This document shows, piece by piece, positions 7,373 to 16,200 of a DNA stretch of 59,649 nucleotides. Source of the stretch: an uncultured Sphingomonas sp. (GTDB taxonomy: Bacteria; Pseudomonadota; Alphaproteobacteria; Sphingomonadales; Sphingomonadaceae). The position numbers and the translations under genes are program-made. The DNA lies in assembly GCA_913777325.1 (NCBI GenBank), contig CAJYSA010000094.1:1-59649 (forward strand). The letters run 5' to 3'. Numbering within the stretch: the stretch's first letter is position 1; each line of letters begins with the position of its first letter. The notes beneath the pieces are model-generated. The model had not been told where the DNA came from. It saw nothing but the letters and a program-made list of their open reading frames with translations, and ran no database searches.

Positions 7373-9889
7373 GTGAAAAAATCCGCTTTACTCGACAAAG
7401 TCGGGATCACCGCGCTGTGCATCGCCGCGGCCATTCCCACGCACGCCCTGGCCCAGACAGCCGATGGCGCATCGCCACAAGCGGCGGCGACTGTTCCGGC
7501 GGACGATCAGGCGGGTGACATCGTCGTGACCGGGTCCGCCCGTGCCGAACGGCGCTTCGACGTCGCCTATGCGGTCAACAGCCTGTCGCAAAGGGACATT
7601 CAAAAGATCGCGCCGCTCAACACCGCCGATCTGCTGGGCAACGTTCCCGGTATCCAGGTCGAAGCCACCGGTGGCGAGGTTCAGAACATAACCCGCGTGC
7701 GCGGCATTCCGACCGATCGCGGTTATCTCTATTTCCAGCAGGACGGCCTGCCGCTCTACCAGGAGATCGACGGCTTTTTCTTCAATGCCGGTGAAGGCAT
7801 GAACCGCTACGATCTGATGACCGAGCGGGTGGAAGTGGTCCGTGGCGGACCGGCGCCGATCTACGCCAGCGATGCGGCCGCCATCGTCAACAATATTACC
7901 GTAACCGGCACGGCGACAACGCGCGGTCGGGCGCAGGTGACACTGGGCGATACCGGCCTCTACCGTCTGGATGCCTATCAGGCCGGCCCGCTCGACTCGA
8001 ACACTTATTATGCTGTCGGCGGCTTCATCCGCCATCATGACGGTTACCGCGACAACGGCTTTCCCAACGATCGCGGCGGCCAGATCCGCGCCAATATCAA
8101 GCACGACTTCGCCAACGGCTTCTTCAAGCTGAGCGCGCAGTTCGTCGACGATCACAACGTCTTCTACCTGCCGATCCCGACCAACGACCCGCGCAACCCG
8201 TCGGTCTCGCTCAACCCTTATATCAATTACTTCACCGGCACGATGAACTCGCCGGCCTTGCGCAACGTCGGAATCACGTTCCAGAATGCAGACGGTGGCC
8301 TGACCACGCTTCGCCGCGATCTCGCCAATGGGCGGTACATTCGCTTCGGCAATATCGGCTTCACCTATGAGGCGACGGTTGACGACTGGACGATCTCGCT
8401 GAAGACCGGTGCGACCATCGGCAAGAACAGCTTCGACGCTTTCTATTCGACCACCAATCCCGTCGATGGTGCGACCTTCGCCGCCAGCTATCTGAATGCG
8501 TCCAAGACGGCGTTCGGCGCTTCGGTGACGCGGATGGGCTATGCGATCGCGGGTACGAACGGGGCGAGCGTGTACGATCCGTATAGCGCATCCGGACTGG
8601 TGATGTCGGGTCAGTATCGTGCGATCGAGGCCAGTTTTTATTCGACCCAGGGCGATCTGAGCGTCACGCGTCAGTTCGACACGCCGATCGGCCGGCATGA
8701 CGTCAAGGCTGGTCTGTACGGTTCGCTCTGGGGTCAGAACGTTCTACAGGCCTATCAGGATTATCTCATCGAGGTGCGGGGCAAGCCGCGCACGCTCGAT
8801 CTTTATGCCTACAATGCCAACGGAGCGATCCTGGGCAGCGTGACGCAGAACGGCGTGCTGCGCGATACCACCACGTTGAATCGTGGCAATGTCGACGCGC
8901 GCATGGCGGCCGTCTATCTGAACGACACATGGGACGTGACCGATCGCCTGCGTATCGATGCCGGCGTGCGGCACGAATGGTATGGCTATCGCGGCTCTGC
9001 GATGCTGTCGGCAACCGCCAATCTCGGCGATCCGACCACGCTGGCCGACAATGCGACGCGCGCGTTCACCGGTGCGGTCGTCAACAACCGCTTCGCACCC
9101 CAGGCGACCAACTGGACGGCAGGTATCAATTACGACCTGACGCATCATTTCGGTGCCTATGCCCGGATATCGCAGCTGGAGATCCCGATCACATCGGGCA
9201 CGGCGTTCGGCACTTCGACCGTCCCCATCGCCTCGAAGGCGCGACAATATGAGGTGGGCCTGAAGGCGGTGTCGGGTGGATCGTACCTCTATCTCACCGG
9301 CTTCTACACGAAGTTCGATCCGCTCAACGCCAGCTTCATCGCCTACAATCCCGTCACTGGTCGCAATGATCAGGCAGTAACGTTCGTCGGAACCGCCGTC
9401 ACCAAAGGGATCGAGGCGGATGGTCGACTGGCCGTGGGCCGCACCTTTTCGCTAGCCGGTTCGGTCACGGTCGGGGAACCACAGTATAAGAACTTGGCCA
9501 ACAATGTCGGCGCAGACCCCAGCGCCGTGAACGGCAAGCAGATCATTCGCGAGCCGAAGGTTTACGGCCATGTGCGCCCGACTGTCGATTTCGACATCGG
9601 CGCGACGCATGCGTCGCTCTACGGCAGCTACGAATATACCAGCAAGCGCTACACCGACTTCTTCAACCAGACCGCATTGCCCGCGTTCGGCAGCTTCGGT
9701 GCGGGGGTCATGGTCACCAATGGCCCATGGCTGCTTCAGGTCGTCGGCGACAATTTGACCAACGCGCATGGATTGACCGAGGGCAATACGCGCACCGATT
9801 CTCTTTCCGGGCAGGGCAACGCCACCGCGATCTATGGTCGACCGGTGTTCGGCCGCAATTTTCGCCTCATCGTCAGCCGGTCGTGGTGA
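7373..9889 (+). CDS. TonB-dependent receptor, probably for a sugar, under ROK control
   Basis: An 838-residue outer-membrane receptor. The signal peptide spans residues 1-28 (ending THALAQ). A TonB box-like GDIVVTGS follows near residue 50. The plug contains NTADLLGNVPGIQVEA, TRVRGIPTDRGYL and ERVEVVRGGPAPIYAS, the standard plug signature. The barrel ends with LIVSRSW, a terminal Trp. The start is GTG, with AAGGGG eight bases upstream. The divergent ROK repressor and the palindrome at 7300-7318 suggest carbohydrate-linked regulation. No glycosidase follows; instead there is a hairpin and gene debris, so any original downstream partner may have been lost. Confidence 0.9.
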   Translation: MKKSALLDKVGITALCIAAAIPTHALAQTADGASPQAAATVPADDQAGDIVVTGSARAERRFDVAYAVNSLSQRDIQKIAPLNTADLLGNVPGIQVEATGGEVQNITRVRGIPTDRGYLYFQQDGLPLYQEIDGFFFNAGEGMNRYDLMTERVEVVRGGPAPIYASDAAAIVNNITVTGTATTRGRAQVTLGDTGLYRLDAYQAGPLDSNTYYAVGGFIRHHDGYRDNGFPNDRGGQIRANIKHDFANGFFKLSAQFVDDHNVFYLPIPTNDPRNPSVSLNPYINYFTGTMNSPALRNVGITFQNADGGLTTLRRDLANGRYIRFGNIGFTYEATVDDWTISLKTGATIGKNSFDAFYSTTNPVDGATFAASYLNASKTAFGASVTRMGYAIAGTNGASVYDPYSASGLVMSGQYRAIEASFYSTQGDLSVTRQFDTPIGRHDVKAGLYGSLWGQNVLQAYQDYLIEVRGKPRTLDLYAYNANGAILGSVTQNGVLRDTTTLNRGNVDARMAAVYLNDTWDVTDRLRIDAGVRHEWYGYRGSAMLSATANLGDPTTLADNATRAFTGAVVNNRFAPQATNWTAGINYDLTHHFGAYARISQLEIPITSGTAFGTSTVPIASKARQYEVGLKAVSGGSYLYLTGFYTKFDPLNASFIAYNPVTGRNDQAVTFVGTAVTKGIEADGRLAVGRTFSLAGSVTVGEPQYKNLANNVGADPSAVNGKQIIREPKVYGHVRPTVDFDIGATHASLYGSYEYTSKRYTDFFNQTALPAFGSFGAGVMVTNGPWLLQVVGDNLTNAHGLTEGNTRTDSLSGQGNATAIYGRPVFGRNFRLIVSRSW

Positions 9890-9904
9890 TCGCGTGAAAG
9901 CCAT

Positions 9905-9932
9905 CGTCGCCAGTGCAGCAGCACTGGCGACG
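9905..9932 (+). terminator. Strong hairpin 15 bp after the receptor gene, no U-tract
   Basis: CGTCGCCAGTGC, loop AGCA, then GCACTGGCGACG form a perfect 12-bp stem directly behind the TGA at 9887-9889. It is placed as a transcription terminator or 3' stabilising hairpin. There is no T-run after it, so it is not a canonical intrinsic terminator. Confidence 0.5.
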
Positions 9933-9948
9933 GTCGCCAGCGCCTAGT

Positions 9949-10116
9949 CGTAGTATCTCTGTTGCTACACGGCGGCACCAAGGCGTTCGATCAGCAATTC
10001 TCGCTCAACCCCCGATTTAACCTGCACGGCACCGGGGTGCGTGTCAGCACGATCGATCCGCGGATGGTCGAAACCGAATCCACGCTGGTGCGCACCGGCG
10101 GCAACCTTCCTGTGAT
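9949..10116 (+). pseudogene. Fragment of a short-chain dehydrogenase (YdfG-like SDR)
   Basis: The frame through 9962 reads GGTKAFDQQFSLNPRFNLHG and then GTGVRVSTIDPRMVETE and TLVRTGGN. This matches the region after the catalytic Tyr of YdfG-type SDRs (GATKAFVRQFSLNLR.DL, GTGVRVT.IEPG.V). The lysine of the YxxxK motif is present (TK) but the tyrosine position, the NAD-binding Rossmann half and the C-terminus are absent. Upstream the frame is closed by stops. It is a decayed internal fragment. Confidence 0.65.
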
Positions 10117-10167
10117 CCAAGTGGATTTGATGCCGGTGACACAGTCATTCGCAGGATTTCCGGTCTT

Positions 10168-11565
10168 TCACCGGATTGCGCCAAGACCGTAAAGCGCAAG
10201 CCCGGCGGTGGATGTCGCCAGCAAGGTCGTGATAACTCCCGCCCGCGTCATGAAGATCGCATAGGCGGCGCCCAAGGACAGGAGGAGCGCAGCGGGATCG
10301 ATGCTGGTCGGCACCGGCGCATCGAAGCGGAGCGGTCCCGCCGCGACTATCGTCGTCGCGCGGAACAGCGTGTGCAACGCAAACCACACCCCGAGATTGA
10401 GGACGACGCCCACAACCGCCGCTGTGATCGCCGATAGCGCACCGGCGACCGCTGCATTGCCCCTCAGCCGTTCGATGAACGGCGCGCCGAGGAAAATCCA
10501 CAGGAAGCAGGGGACGAAGGTCACCCAGGTCGCGAGCAGGCCGCCGAGCGTGCCGGCCACCAGTGGCGACAGCCCGCCGGGATCGCGATAGGCGCCGAGG
10601 AAGCCAACGAATTGAAGGACCATGATGAGCGGGCCGGGCGTCGTCTCCGCCATGCCCAGGCCATCAAGCATCTCCTTCGGCCCCAGCCAGCCATAATTTT
10701 CGACGGCCTGCTGCGCGACATAGGCAAGGACGGCGTAGGCCCCACCGAACGTCACCATTGCCATCGTCGAGAAAAAGGTCGCGATGCGGCTGAACACGTC
10801 GTCGGGACCAAGCGCGATGAGCAGCGCCGCCACCGGCACGAGCCAGAGCGCCAGCCAGACCAGCGCCGTGCGGATCGTCTGAGGCCAACTCGACCGCGCA
10901 TGGGCCGGCAGATATTCGCCGAGCAACGTGTCTGCGTCGGCTACGATGCCGGCGTGGGACGCGCCATGACCTCCGCCGCGGAAGGCCGTGCTGCCCCGCC
11001 GGGCGGACCACCATCCGACGAGACCGGCGCCCAGCACGATCAGCGGGAATGGCGCGCCCGCGAAGAAGATCAGGACGAACGCCAGCGCGGCAAGCGCCTT
11101 AGCCGGTGTCGACCTGAGCGCCCGTCCGCCGATTCGCACGACCGCCTGAAGCACGACGGCCAACACCGCGCACTTGAGCCCGAAGAACAATGCGGAGACG
11201 ATACCGACGCGACCATAGAGGACATAAACCAAGCTCAGGGCCATGATCGCGACGGCGCCCGGAACGACGAACAGCACCCCGGCGACAATGCCCCCTTTCG
11301 TCCGGTGCATCAGCCAGCCGATATAGGTCGCGAGCTGCTGCGCCTCCGGCCCCGGCAGCAACATGCAATAGTTGAGCGCGTGGAGGAAACGCTCCTCGCC
11401 GATCCAGCGTTTCTCGTCGACCAGAATGCGGTGCATGACCGCGATCTGGCCGGCCGGGCCGCCGAACGACAGCAGCGCGATGCGCAGCCAGACCCAGAAG
11501 GCCTCGCCGAGCGTGACAGCCTCCGGGCGCGTCGGGCTTGCGGCTTCCGCCGTCACGGCGGTCAT
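10168..11565 (-). CDS. chrA: Chromate transporter ChrA (long-chain CHR family)
   Basis: A 465-residue inner-membrane protein with two homologous CHR halves. The N-half carries FGGPAGQIAVMHR, LNYCMLLPGPEAQQLATYIG and GVLFVVPG; the C-half carries FGGAYAVLAYVAQQAV, WLGPKEMLDGLGMAETTPGP and GFLGAYRDPGGLSP. These are the signature motifs of ChrA, which exports chromate using the membrane potential. About ten to twelve hydrophobic segments are visible. The ATG at 11565 overlaps the TGA of chrB by ATGA, so the pair is translationally coupled; the longer upstream frame lies inside chrB and is rejected. Confidence 0.93.
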   Translation of the reverse strand: MTAVTAEAASPTRPEAVTLGEAFWVWLRIALLSFGGPAGQIAVMHRILVDEKRWIGEERFLHALNYCMLLPGPEAQQLATYIGWLMHRTKGGIVAGVLFVVPGAVAIMALSLVYVLYGRVGIVSALFFGLKCAVLAVVLQAVVRIGGRALRSTPAKALAALAFVLIFFAGAPFPLIVLGAGLVGWWSARRGSTAFRGGGHGASHAGIVADADTLLGEYLPAHARSSWPQTIRTALVWLALWLVPVAALLIALGPDDVFSRIATFFSTMAMVTFGGAYAVLAYVAQQAVENYGWLGPKEMLDGLGMAETTPGPLIMVLQFVGFLGAYRDPGGLSPLVAGTLGGLLATWVTFVPCFLWIFLGAPFIERLRGNAAVAGALSAITAAVVGVVLNLGVWFALHTLFRATTIVAAGPLRFDAPVPTSIDPAALLLSLGAAYAIFMTRAGVITTLLATSTAGLALYGLGAIR

Positions 11566-12386
11566 GCCGAGACCTTTCCGCGCGCCGGCTGATGCGAGGA
11601 CCAATTGTGTTTCTCGTTCTGGGCGTCGCGGCACCAGCGATACAGCGCATCGTACACCGCCATGCCCGCTTCAAGCTGGACATGATCGTCGCTATGGATG
11701 CGCGACAGGCCAAGCGAGATGGCCAGCAGTCCAGCGGCCTCCGGCACCAGGTCGAGCCGGTCGGTATCCGCACCACGCACGATCGCAGCGAGGCGGAGCA
11801 GCGGTTCATGCGTGTCCAGCCCGAAACCTTCGACCATCACGTCGAAGGTGCAGCGCTCACCGCGGTGGCTCCAGTACACGCCTTCGTCCGCGACGTCGAA
11901 CGGCTCGGCGCGCTGCTGGGCAGCGACGCTCAGCACCTCGCCGGGCGCCACGAAGAGGAAACGCGCCTCCGGATCGACGAAGCGCCGGATCAGCCATGGA
12001 CAGGCGATGCGATCGACCTTGGGCCTCGCCCGCGTGATCCACCAGGTGCGGCCATCGTCGTGCCGTGCGGGGAGACGGGCCAGGCGAACGACAGGCAGCG
12101 CATTTGCGCGCCATGCCGCAAACCCGCCGTCCAGCACGTCGGCTGCCACCCCCTCGCTCCGCAGAATGGCCGCTGCGGCGACCGCCGGTCCGCTGCCGTC
12201 GGCATCCACAACGACGACCGGTGACCCGGCAACATACCCCCACCGGATTGGATCGGGATGCATCGGGAATCGTGATCCCGGAATGGCTTCCATCGGGCCG
12301 TCACGTAGATCAACGACGTGAGGCGCGCCGGCGGATGCTGCGAGTCGGGCGAGCTTGTCCGGCGTTATGACGTTTGGAGCAGGCAT
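11562..12386 (-). CDS. chrB: ChrB-domain chromate-resistance protein with N-terminal rhodanese-like domain
   Basis: A 274-residue protein. Residues about 8-105 resemble a rhodanese domain (VVDLRDGPM, GYVAGSPVVVVDADGSG, VLDGGFAAWR), but the catalytic loop reads VDADGSG, so the active-site Cys is replaced by Asp and the domain should be inactive. Residues about 110-265 are the ChrB C-terminal domain, with WWITRARPKVDRIACPWLI and FDVMVEGFGLD-type motifs. ChrB proteins act with ChrA in chromate resistance; some are chromate-sensing regulators. AAGGGA precedes the ATG at 12386 by six bases. A large palindrome lies 39-88 bp upstream. Confidence 0.87.
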   Translation of the reverse strand: MPAPNVITPDKLARLAASAGAPHVVDLRDGPMEAIPGSRFPMHPDPIRWGYVAGSPVVVVDADGSGPAVAAAAILRSEGVAADVLDGGFAAWRANALPVVRLARLPARHDDGRTWWITRARPKVDRIACPWLIRRFVDPEARFLFVAPGEVLSVAAQQRAEPFDVADEGVYWSHRGERCTFDVMVEGFGLDTHEPLLRLAAIVRGADTDRLDLVPEAAGLLAISLGLSRIHSDDHVQLEAGMAVYDALYRWCRDAQNEKHNWSSHQPARGKVSA

Positions 12387-12424
12387 GGCGCGTCCCTTGC
12401 GTGTTGGTGCTGGACGCGATTCTT

Positions 12425-12474
12425 TGGCTGACGCCTCGTGGGGAGATCGCGATCCCCATGCCGTCAATCAGCCA
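12425..12474. promoter_or_regulatory. Nested 50-bp palindrome upstream of chrB-chrA
   Basis: TGGCTGA (12425-12431) and TCAGCCA (12468-12474) are perfect inverted repeats, and GATCGCGATC (12445-12454) is a perfect inner palindrome. Both have exactly the same centre (12449/12450), with 13 bases between the inner and outer arms on each side. GGGG and CCCC flank the core on either side. The element lies 39-88 bp upstream of the chrB start and is placed to be an operator of the chromate operon. Confidence 0.55.
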
Positions 12475-12613
12475 TGTCGTTCAGACGATGTCAATCACCC
12501 GGAGCGGCGTACAGCTCACCTCCGGCGGTTTCGCCAAAGACTGTCGAATACTCAAGATTGCCCCTTGTTTGACAAGGCTGGTGTGGCGTCCTGACGCAGC
12601 GCCGCTGGTCGGC

Positions 12614-13189
12614 TCACTTGCCCTGGCTCAGGCTCTTCTCCAACGCCGCCGCTCCGTCGGCAAAGCCGCGCATCGAGAAGGTCAAGGTTACCGTCTTGCG
12701 CGTCTGAACCTGGTATGACGCATCCGCCTGATCGGTGATTGCGCCGAGCGCGGCCAGCTGCTCCTGGCTCAACACCGCGCCGGCCTGACAACTGTCCGGA
12801 CGGCACGCCACGAACGGCAGGCGCACCAGTTCCTTCCCCGTATGGATCAGGCGCACGCCCTCCGGCAACCATGCGCTGATCGGAACGTCGACCGACAATT
12901 GGCGCCCCGGCTCCCCCGGAATGGAGCGGAGCATCAGCTTGAGCGCGACGGCTGACGCTCCGGCTTCGTTCTTCAGCGTGACCGTCGACATCAGGCCACA
13001 GATACGCACAGCCGGGGTGATGTCGGTTCGCGTCTCGCAATGCAGGTTCCACGCGTCAAAATGCCGGTCGGAACCGTAGACCTTCGGGGCGGCGCTGCCT
13101 GGCGCCGACTGTCCGGCCATCGCCGGGGTCGCGGCGAGCATCGTGACGGCCAGCGCCATCGTCGCAACCTTGTCGATCATCGTCACCAT
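12614..13189 (-). CDS. Invasion-associated locus B (IalB)-family periplasmic protein
   Basis: A 191-residue exported protein. From the chosen ATG (13189, with AGAAGAG upstream) a signal peptide covers about 25 residues, ending ATPAMAG. The mature protein has FDAWNLHCETRTD and AVRICGLMSTVTLKN, then AWLPEGVRLI, RLPFVACRPDSCQAGAVL and VTLTFSMRGFADG. This spacing of the WxxxC and C..C residues is the IalB family pattern. Bartonella IalB is linked to erythrocyte entry, but the family is widespread in environmental alphaproteobacteria and its role there is not established. It starts 57 bp after the autotransporter stop, with a hairpin in between, so the two may share a transcript with attenuated downstream expression. 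Confidence 0.8.
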   Translation of the reverse strand: MVTMIDKVATMALAVTMLAATPAMAGQSAPGSAAPKVYGSDRHFDAWNLHCETRTDITPAVRICGLMSTVTLKNEAGASAVALKLMLRSIPGEPGRQLSVDVPISAWLPEGVRLIHTGKELVRLPFVACRPDSCQAGAVLSQEQLAALGAITDQADASYQVQTRKTVTLTFSMRGFADGAAALEKSLSQGK

Positions 13190-13211
13190 CCGTCTCTTCT
13201 GCCCGTGGGAA

Positions 13212-13239
13212 CCCGGCCGCCCGATCATGGACGGCCGGG
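13212..13239 (-). terminator. Hairpin between autotransporter and IalB-family gene
   Basis: CCCGGCCG and CGGCCGGG form a perfect 8-bp stem around a 12-base loop. It sits 7 bp after the autotransporter stop and 22 bp before the next start, with no T-run. It may be a partial terminator or a processing/stability element that sets different expression of the two genes. Confidence 0.45.
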
Positions 13240-13246
13240 GCACATG

Positions 13247-16200
13247 TTACCAGCGTACGCTGATCCCGCCGGCATAGGTGTCGCTGTGCGCGTTCGCCGC
13301 ATCGCCGTAGCGATAGCTCGCCCGCAGGCTGACACCCGGCGTGACGGCCACATCGACGCCGACCGCGCCGCGGAAGGCGGTATCCCCGGCATTGGCGGCG
13401 CGCACCGAGAAACGCTGACCGTACAGCGTGGGATCGATCGTGCTATAGGCATCGGCCAGTTCGCGCACCGCAAAGGCCGAGGCGTAGGGGCGCACCTGCG
13501 CGCCGCCCAGGTCGAAGCTGGTCGACAGGCGCACGCCGCTCCGCAACTGGAACGCCTCGCGGCGATCGGTCCCGGCGGAAAGCGCGGTGACCGTGTCTCC
13601 ACGCTCACCAAGCGCGCGGCGATCGAGCCGATCGTAGGCCAGACCCAGCGCGGGAGTCAGATCCAGGCGACCAAGCCGTATCGGAGCGCCGATTTCCAGA
13701 TCGCCGCCGATCGAGGCGCCACGCGGCGTGGACGCTAGGCGCGCATTGTCGTTCGACAACTGGACGGCACGCGACACCTTGTAACGATCGATCCCGCTGG
13801 AAAGGACGCCGTTGGCGTAGATGCCGTGGCCCTGCCACTGCGCATAAGCGATCAGCTGGTAGCTGTTCATTCGCGCCTGGCCCAACCCGCTCGCCGAGGC
13901 GTTGGAGCGCGCGTAGGATACACCGCCACCGATCAGGGCATGATCCGACACGTTCTTGTCGATGCCGATCGTCATCGTGGTGCCGGTGCCGCGATAGCCC
14001 TGACCGAAGCCATCACCATCGATCTGTTGCGTGGCACCGGCGATCGTGCCCCACAGCCGCTGGCTGACCGGCATGTCGCTGCCGACCGACCCGCTGACCG
14101 CGGTGTCGAGCAGATGGTCCGACACGCTGGTGCGGGTCAGGCGGCTGCTCTGGACCACCGCGTCCATCGCATCGGCATAGATCTCGCCCGAGGCTTGGCT
14201 CAGCGTTCGGCTGAGCTGTGCGGTCGACAGAGCCATCAGCCCATTCGTGAACGTGCCCTTGTCGCTGGTGTCGCGGACGCCAGCCGCACCACGGAAGCCA
14301 TCGATGGCGCCGCCGACGCTGGCGGCGTTGCCGTTGGTTCCCTGGAACAGCCGGGCGTAGCTGGCCGCCGTGACGGTCAGCACCACGGCGTTGGGCGCAT
14401 ACAGCACGTCGAAGCGGCTGTTGGCGGCAAGGCCTGCGGTCGGCTGCGTCAGGGCGGCGTAGCTGCCGGTGACGCCGCCTTGCGCGGTGACCACGGTGAA
14501 GGTCTGGCCGATCGCCGGCGTGTAGGCATTGCCGGCGTCGCCGGTGATCCCGCGCAGCTTCGGCGCGATCGTGCCCGCGGCGGTGTAGACGCTTCCGGCG
14601 CCGTTCAGCACCAGCGTGTCGTAATGGCCCGCGCCGATGCCCGGCGTGTCACCGTCGACATCCACCGCGAACGTGCTGCCCGCGAACTGGGTGACGCTGC
14701 CAGACACCACCAGGCGACCTGGCGAGTTGCCGGGTGCCAGCGTGCCGCGCACTTCCATGCCGCCGTTGATCGCACCCGAGCCGCCGGCGGTGCCGTCCTT
14801 CTCCACCCACACGTTGCCGGCGAAGTTGTTGTTGAAGCTGAGCGTACCCTGCTGGACGCACGCACCGATCGCGTTGCTTGCGGCGGCCAGAAGGTTGAGC
14901 TGCCCGGCGCCCTGCTTGATCAGGCACTGGTTACCGTCAAGTGCACCCAGCAGGCGGACGGTGCTGTCGCCGGTGTCCATCACCGCATTCGTGCCGGTGA
15001 CGTGCACGTTCTGCGTGATCGCCATGTCGGCCCCCGCGGAGAAGCGGCTATCCTGGCGCAGATAGATGTCACCGCCAGCCGCGCCGATCGCGGACTGCTG
15101 CGTCGCAAGCAGGCGGCCGCCCAGCACGTCGATGACCACCTGGCTGTTCGTTCCCGTCAGCGTCAGCGTGCCTGCCCCAGTCTTCTGGACGATGCCGGAA
15201 CCCAGGATATTGCCAGATACCACGATATCGTGCGCGCCGGTGTCGAACGCCGCCAGCTTCGTGTTCTGCACCTGGATGGCATGCGTGATCGTCATGTCGG
15301 CCAGGGTGTGCAATGTGGTGTTGTCTTCGATCGTGACGACGCTGCCCGCCTTGCCGAGAGCGGCGTCGGAGCTGAAGGCCAGGGTGCCACCGCGAACGTT
15401 GATGCCGTTCTGCGCGTTCACGCCGGTCAGCGTCAGCGTGCCGTTGCCCAGCTTGTTGAGCGTGCCATCCCCGGAAACCGTCCCGGCGAGCGTCACGTCA
15501 TGGCCCAGCGTGTCGATCGCGCTGGCGGCGTCGGTCAGCACGACGCCATTGTCGGTCGACAGGTTGCCGGCGGTCGCCAGCATCGCCGCGCCGATCGTGA
15601 TCGGCCCGTTGCCAAGGTTCGCTGCGCGCGCGACGGCCACCGTACCATCGGCGATCGTAAGCCCGCCGGTCATGCTGTTGTCGCCGCTGAGCGCCAGGAT
15701 CCCCGCGCCCGTCTTGGTCAGACCGCCGGTGCCGGTGATCGCGCCCGCATAGAGCGTGTCGCCGTCGTTGCGGGTGCCAAGCGTCGCACCCGCCAGGCGG
15801 ATCGTGCCGCTGCCGCTGATCGGCCCGACCTGCTCGGAGGACAGGACGGTGAGGGTGCCGTTGTTCCGGAGCGTGCCGGTATCCGCCAGCGCCTTTCCGC
15901 CGCTGACCACCAGTGCCGCGCCGCGCGCGATGCTGGTGCCGCCGGTGAAGGTGTTGGCGCCGGCCAGCTGCTGGGTGCCGCCGGCGACGCTGACGCCGCC
16001 GGTGCCCGCGATCGTGCCGTCGAAGCGGTCCGCCGCGTTGGTCAGGATCAGCTTGTTGCCGCCGAGCGTGACGTTGCCGGTGCCGTCGAGGGTGCGGATC
16101 GCGGCATCGCCGTTGTGGGGGGCGATGTCGAACGTGCCGTTGGCAGTGACGCCGCTGGAGGTGGCGAGGCTGCCGTCACCGGCGAGGCCGAGCGCGGCGC

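Noticed and set aside
9894-9947. A 17-codon frame MKAIVASAAALATVASA that looks like a signal peptide after the receptor gene
   Set aside because: Most of it is made of the perfect 12-bp hairpin at 9905-9932. The hairpin explains the sequence; nothing follows that would be a mature protein.
12563-12577. CCTTGT-TTG-ACAAGG as a terminator of the IalB-family gene
   Set aside because: Only a 6-bp stem with a three-base loop and no T-run; it could equally be chance or part of the chrB upstream region.
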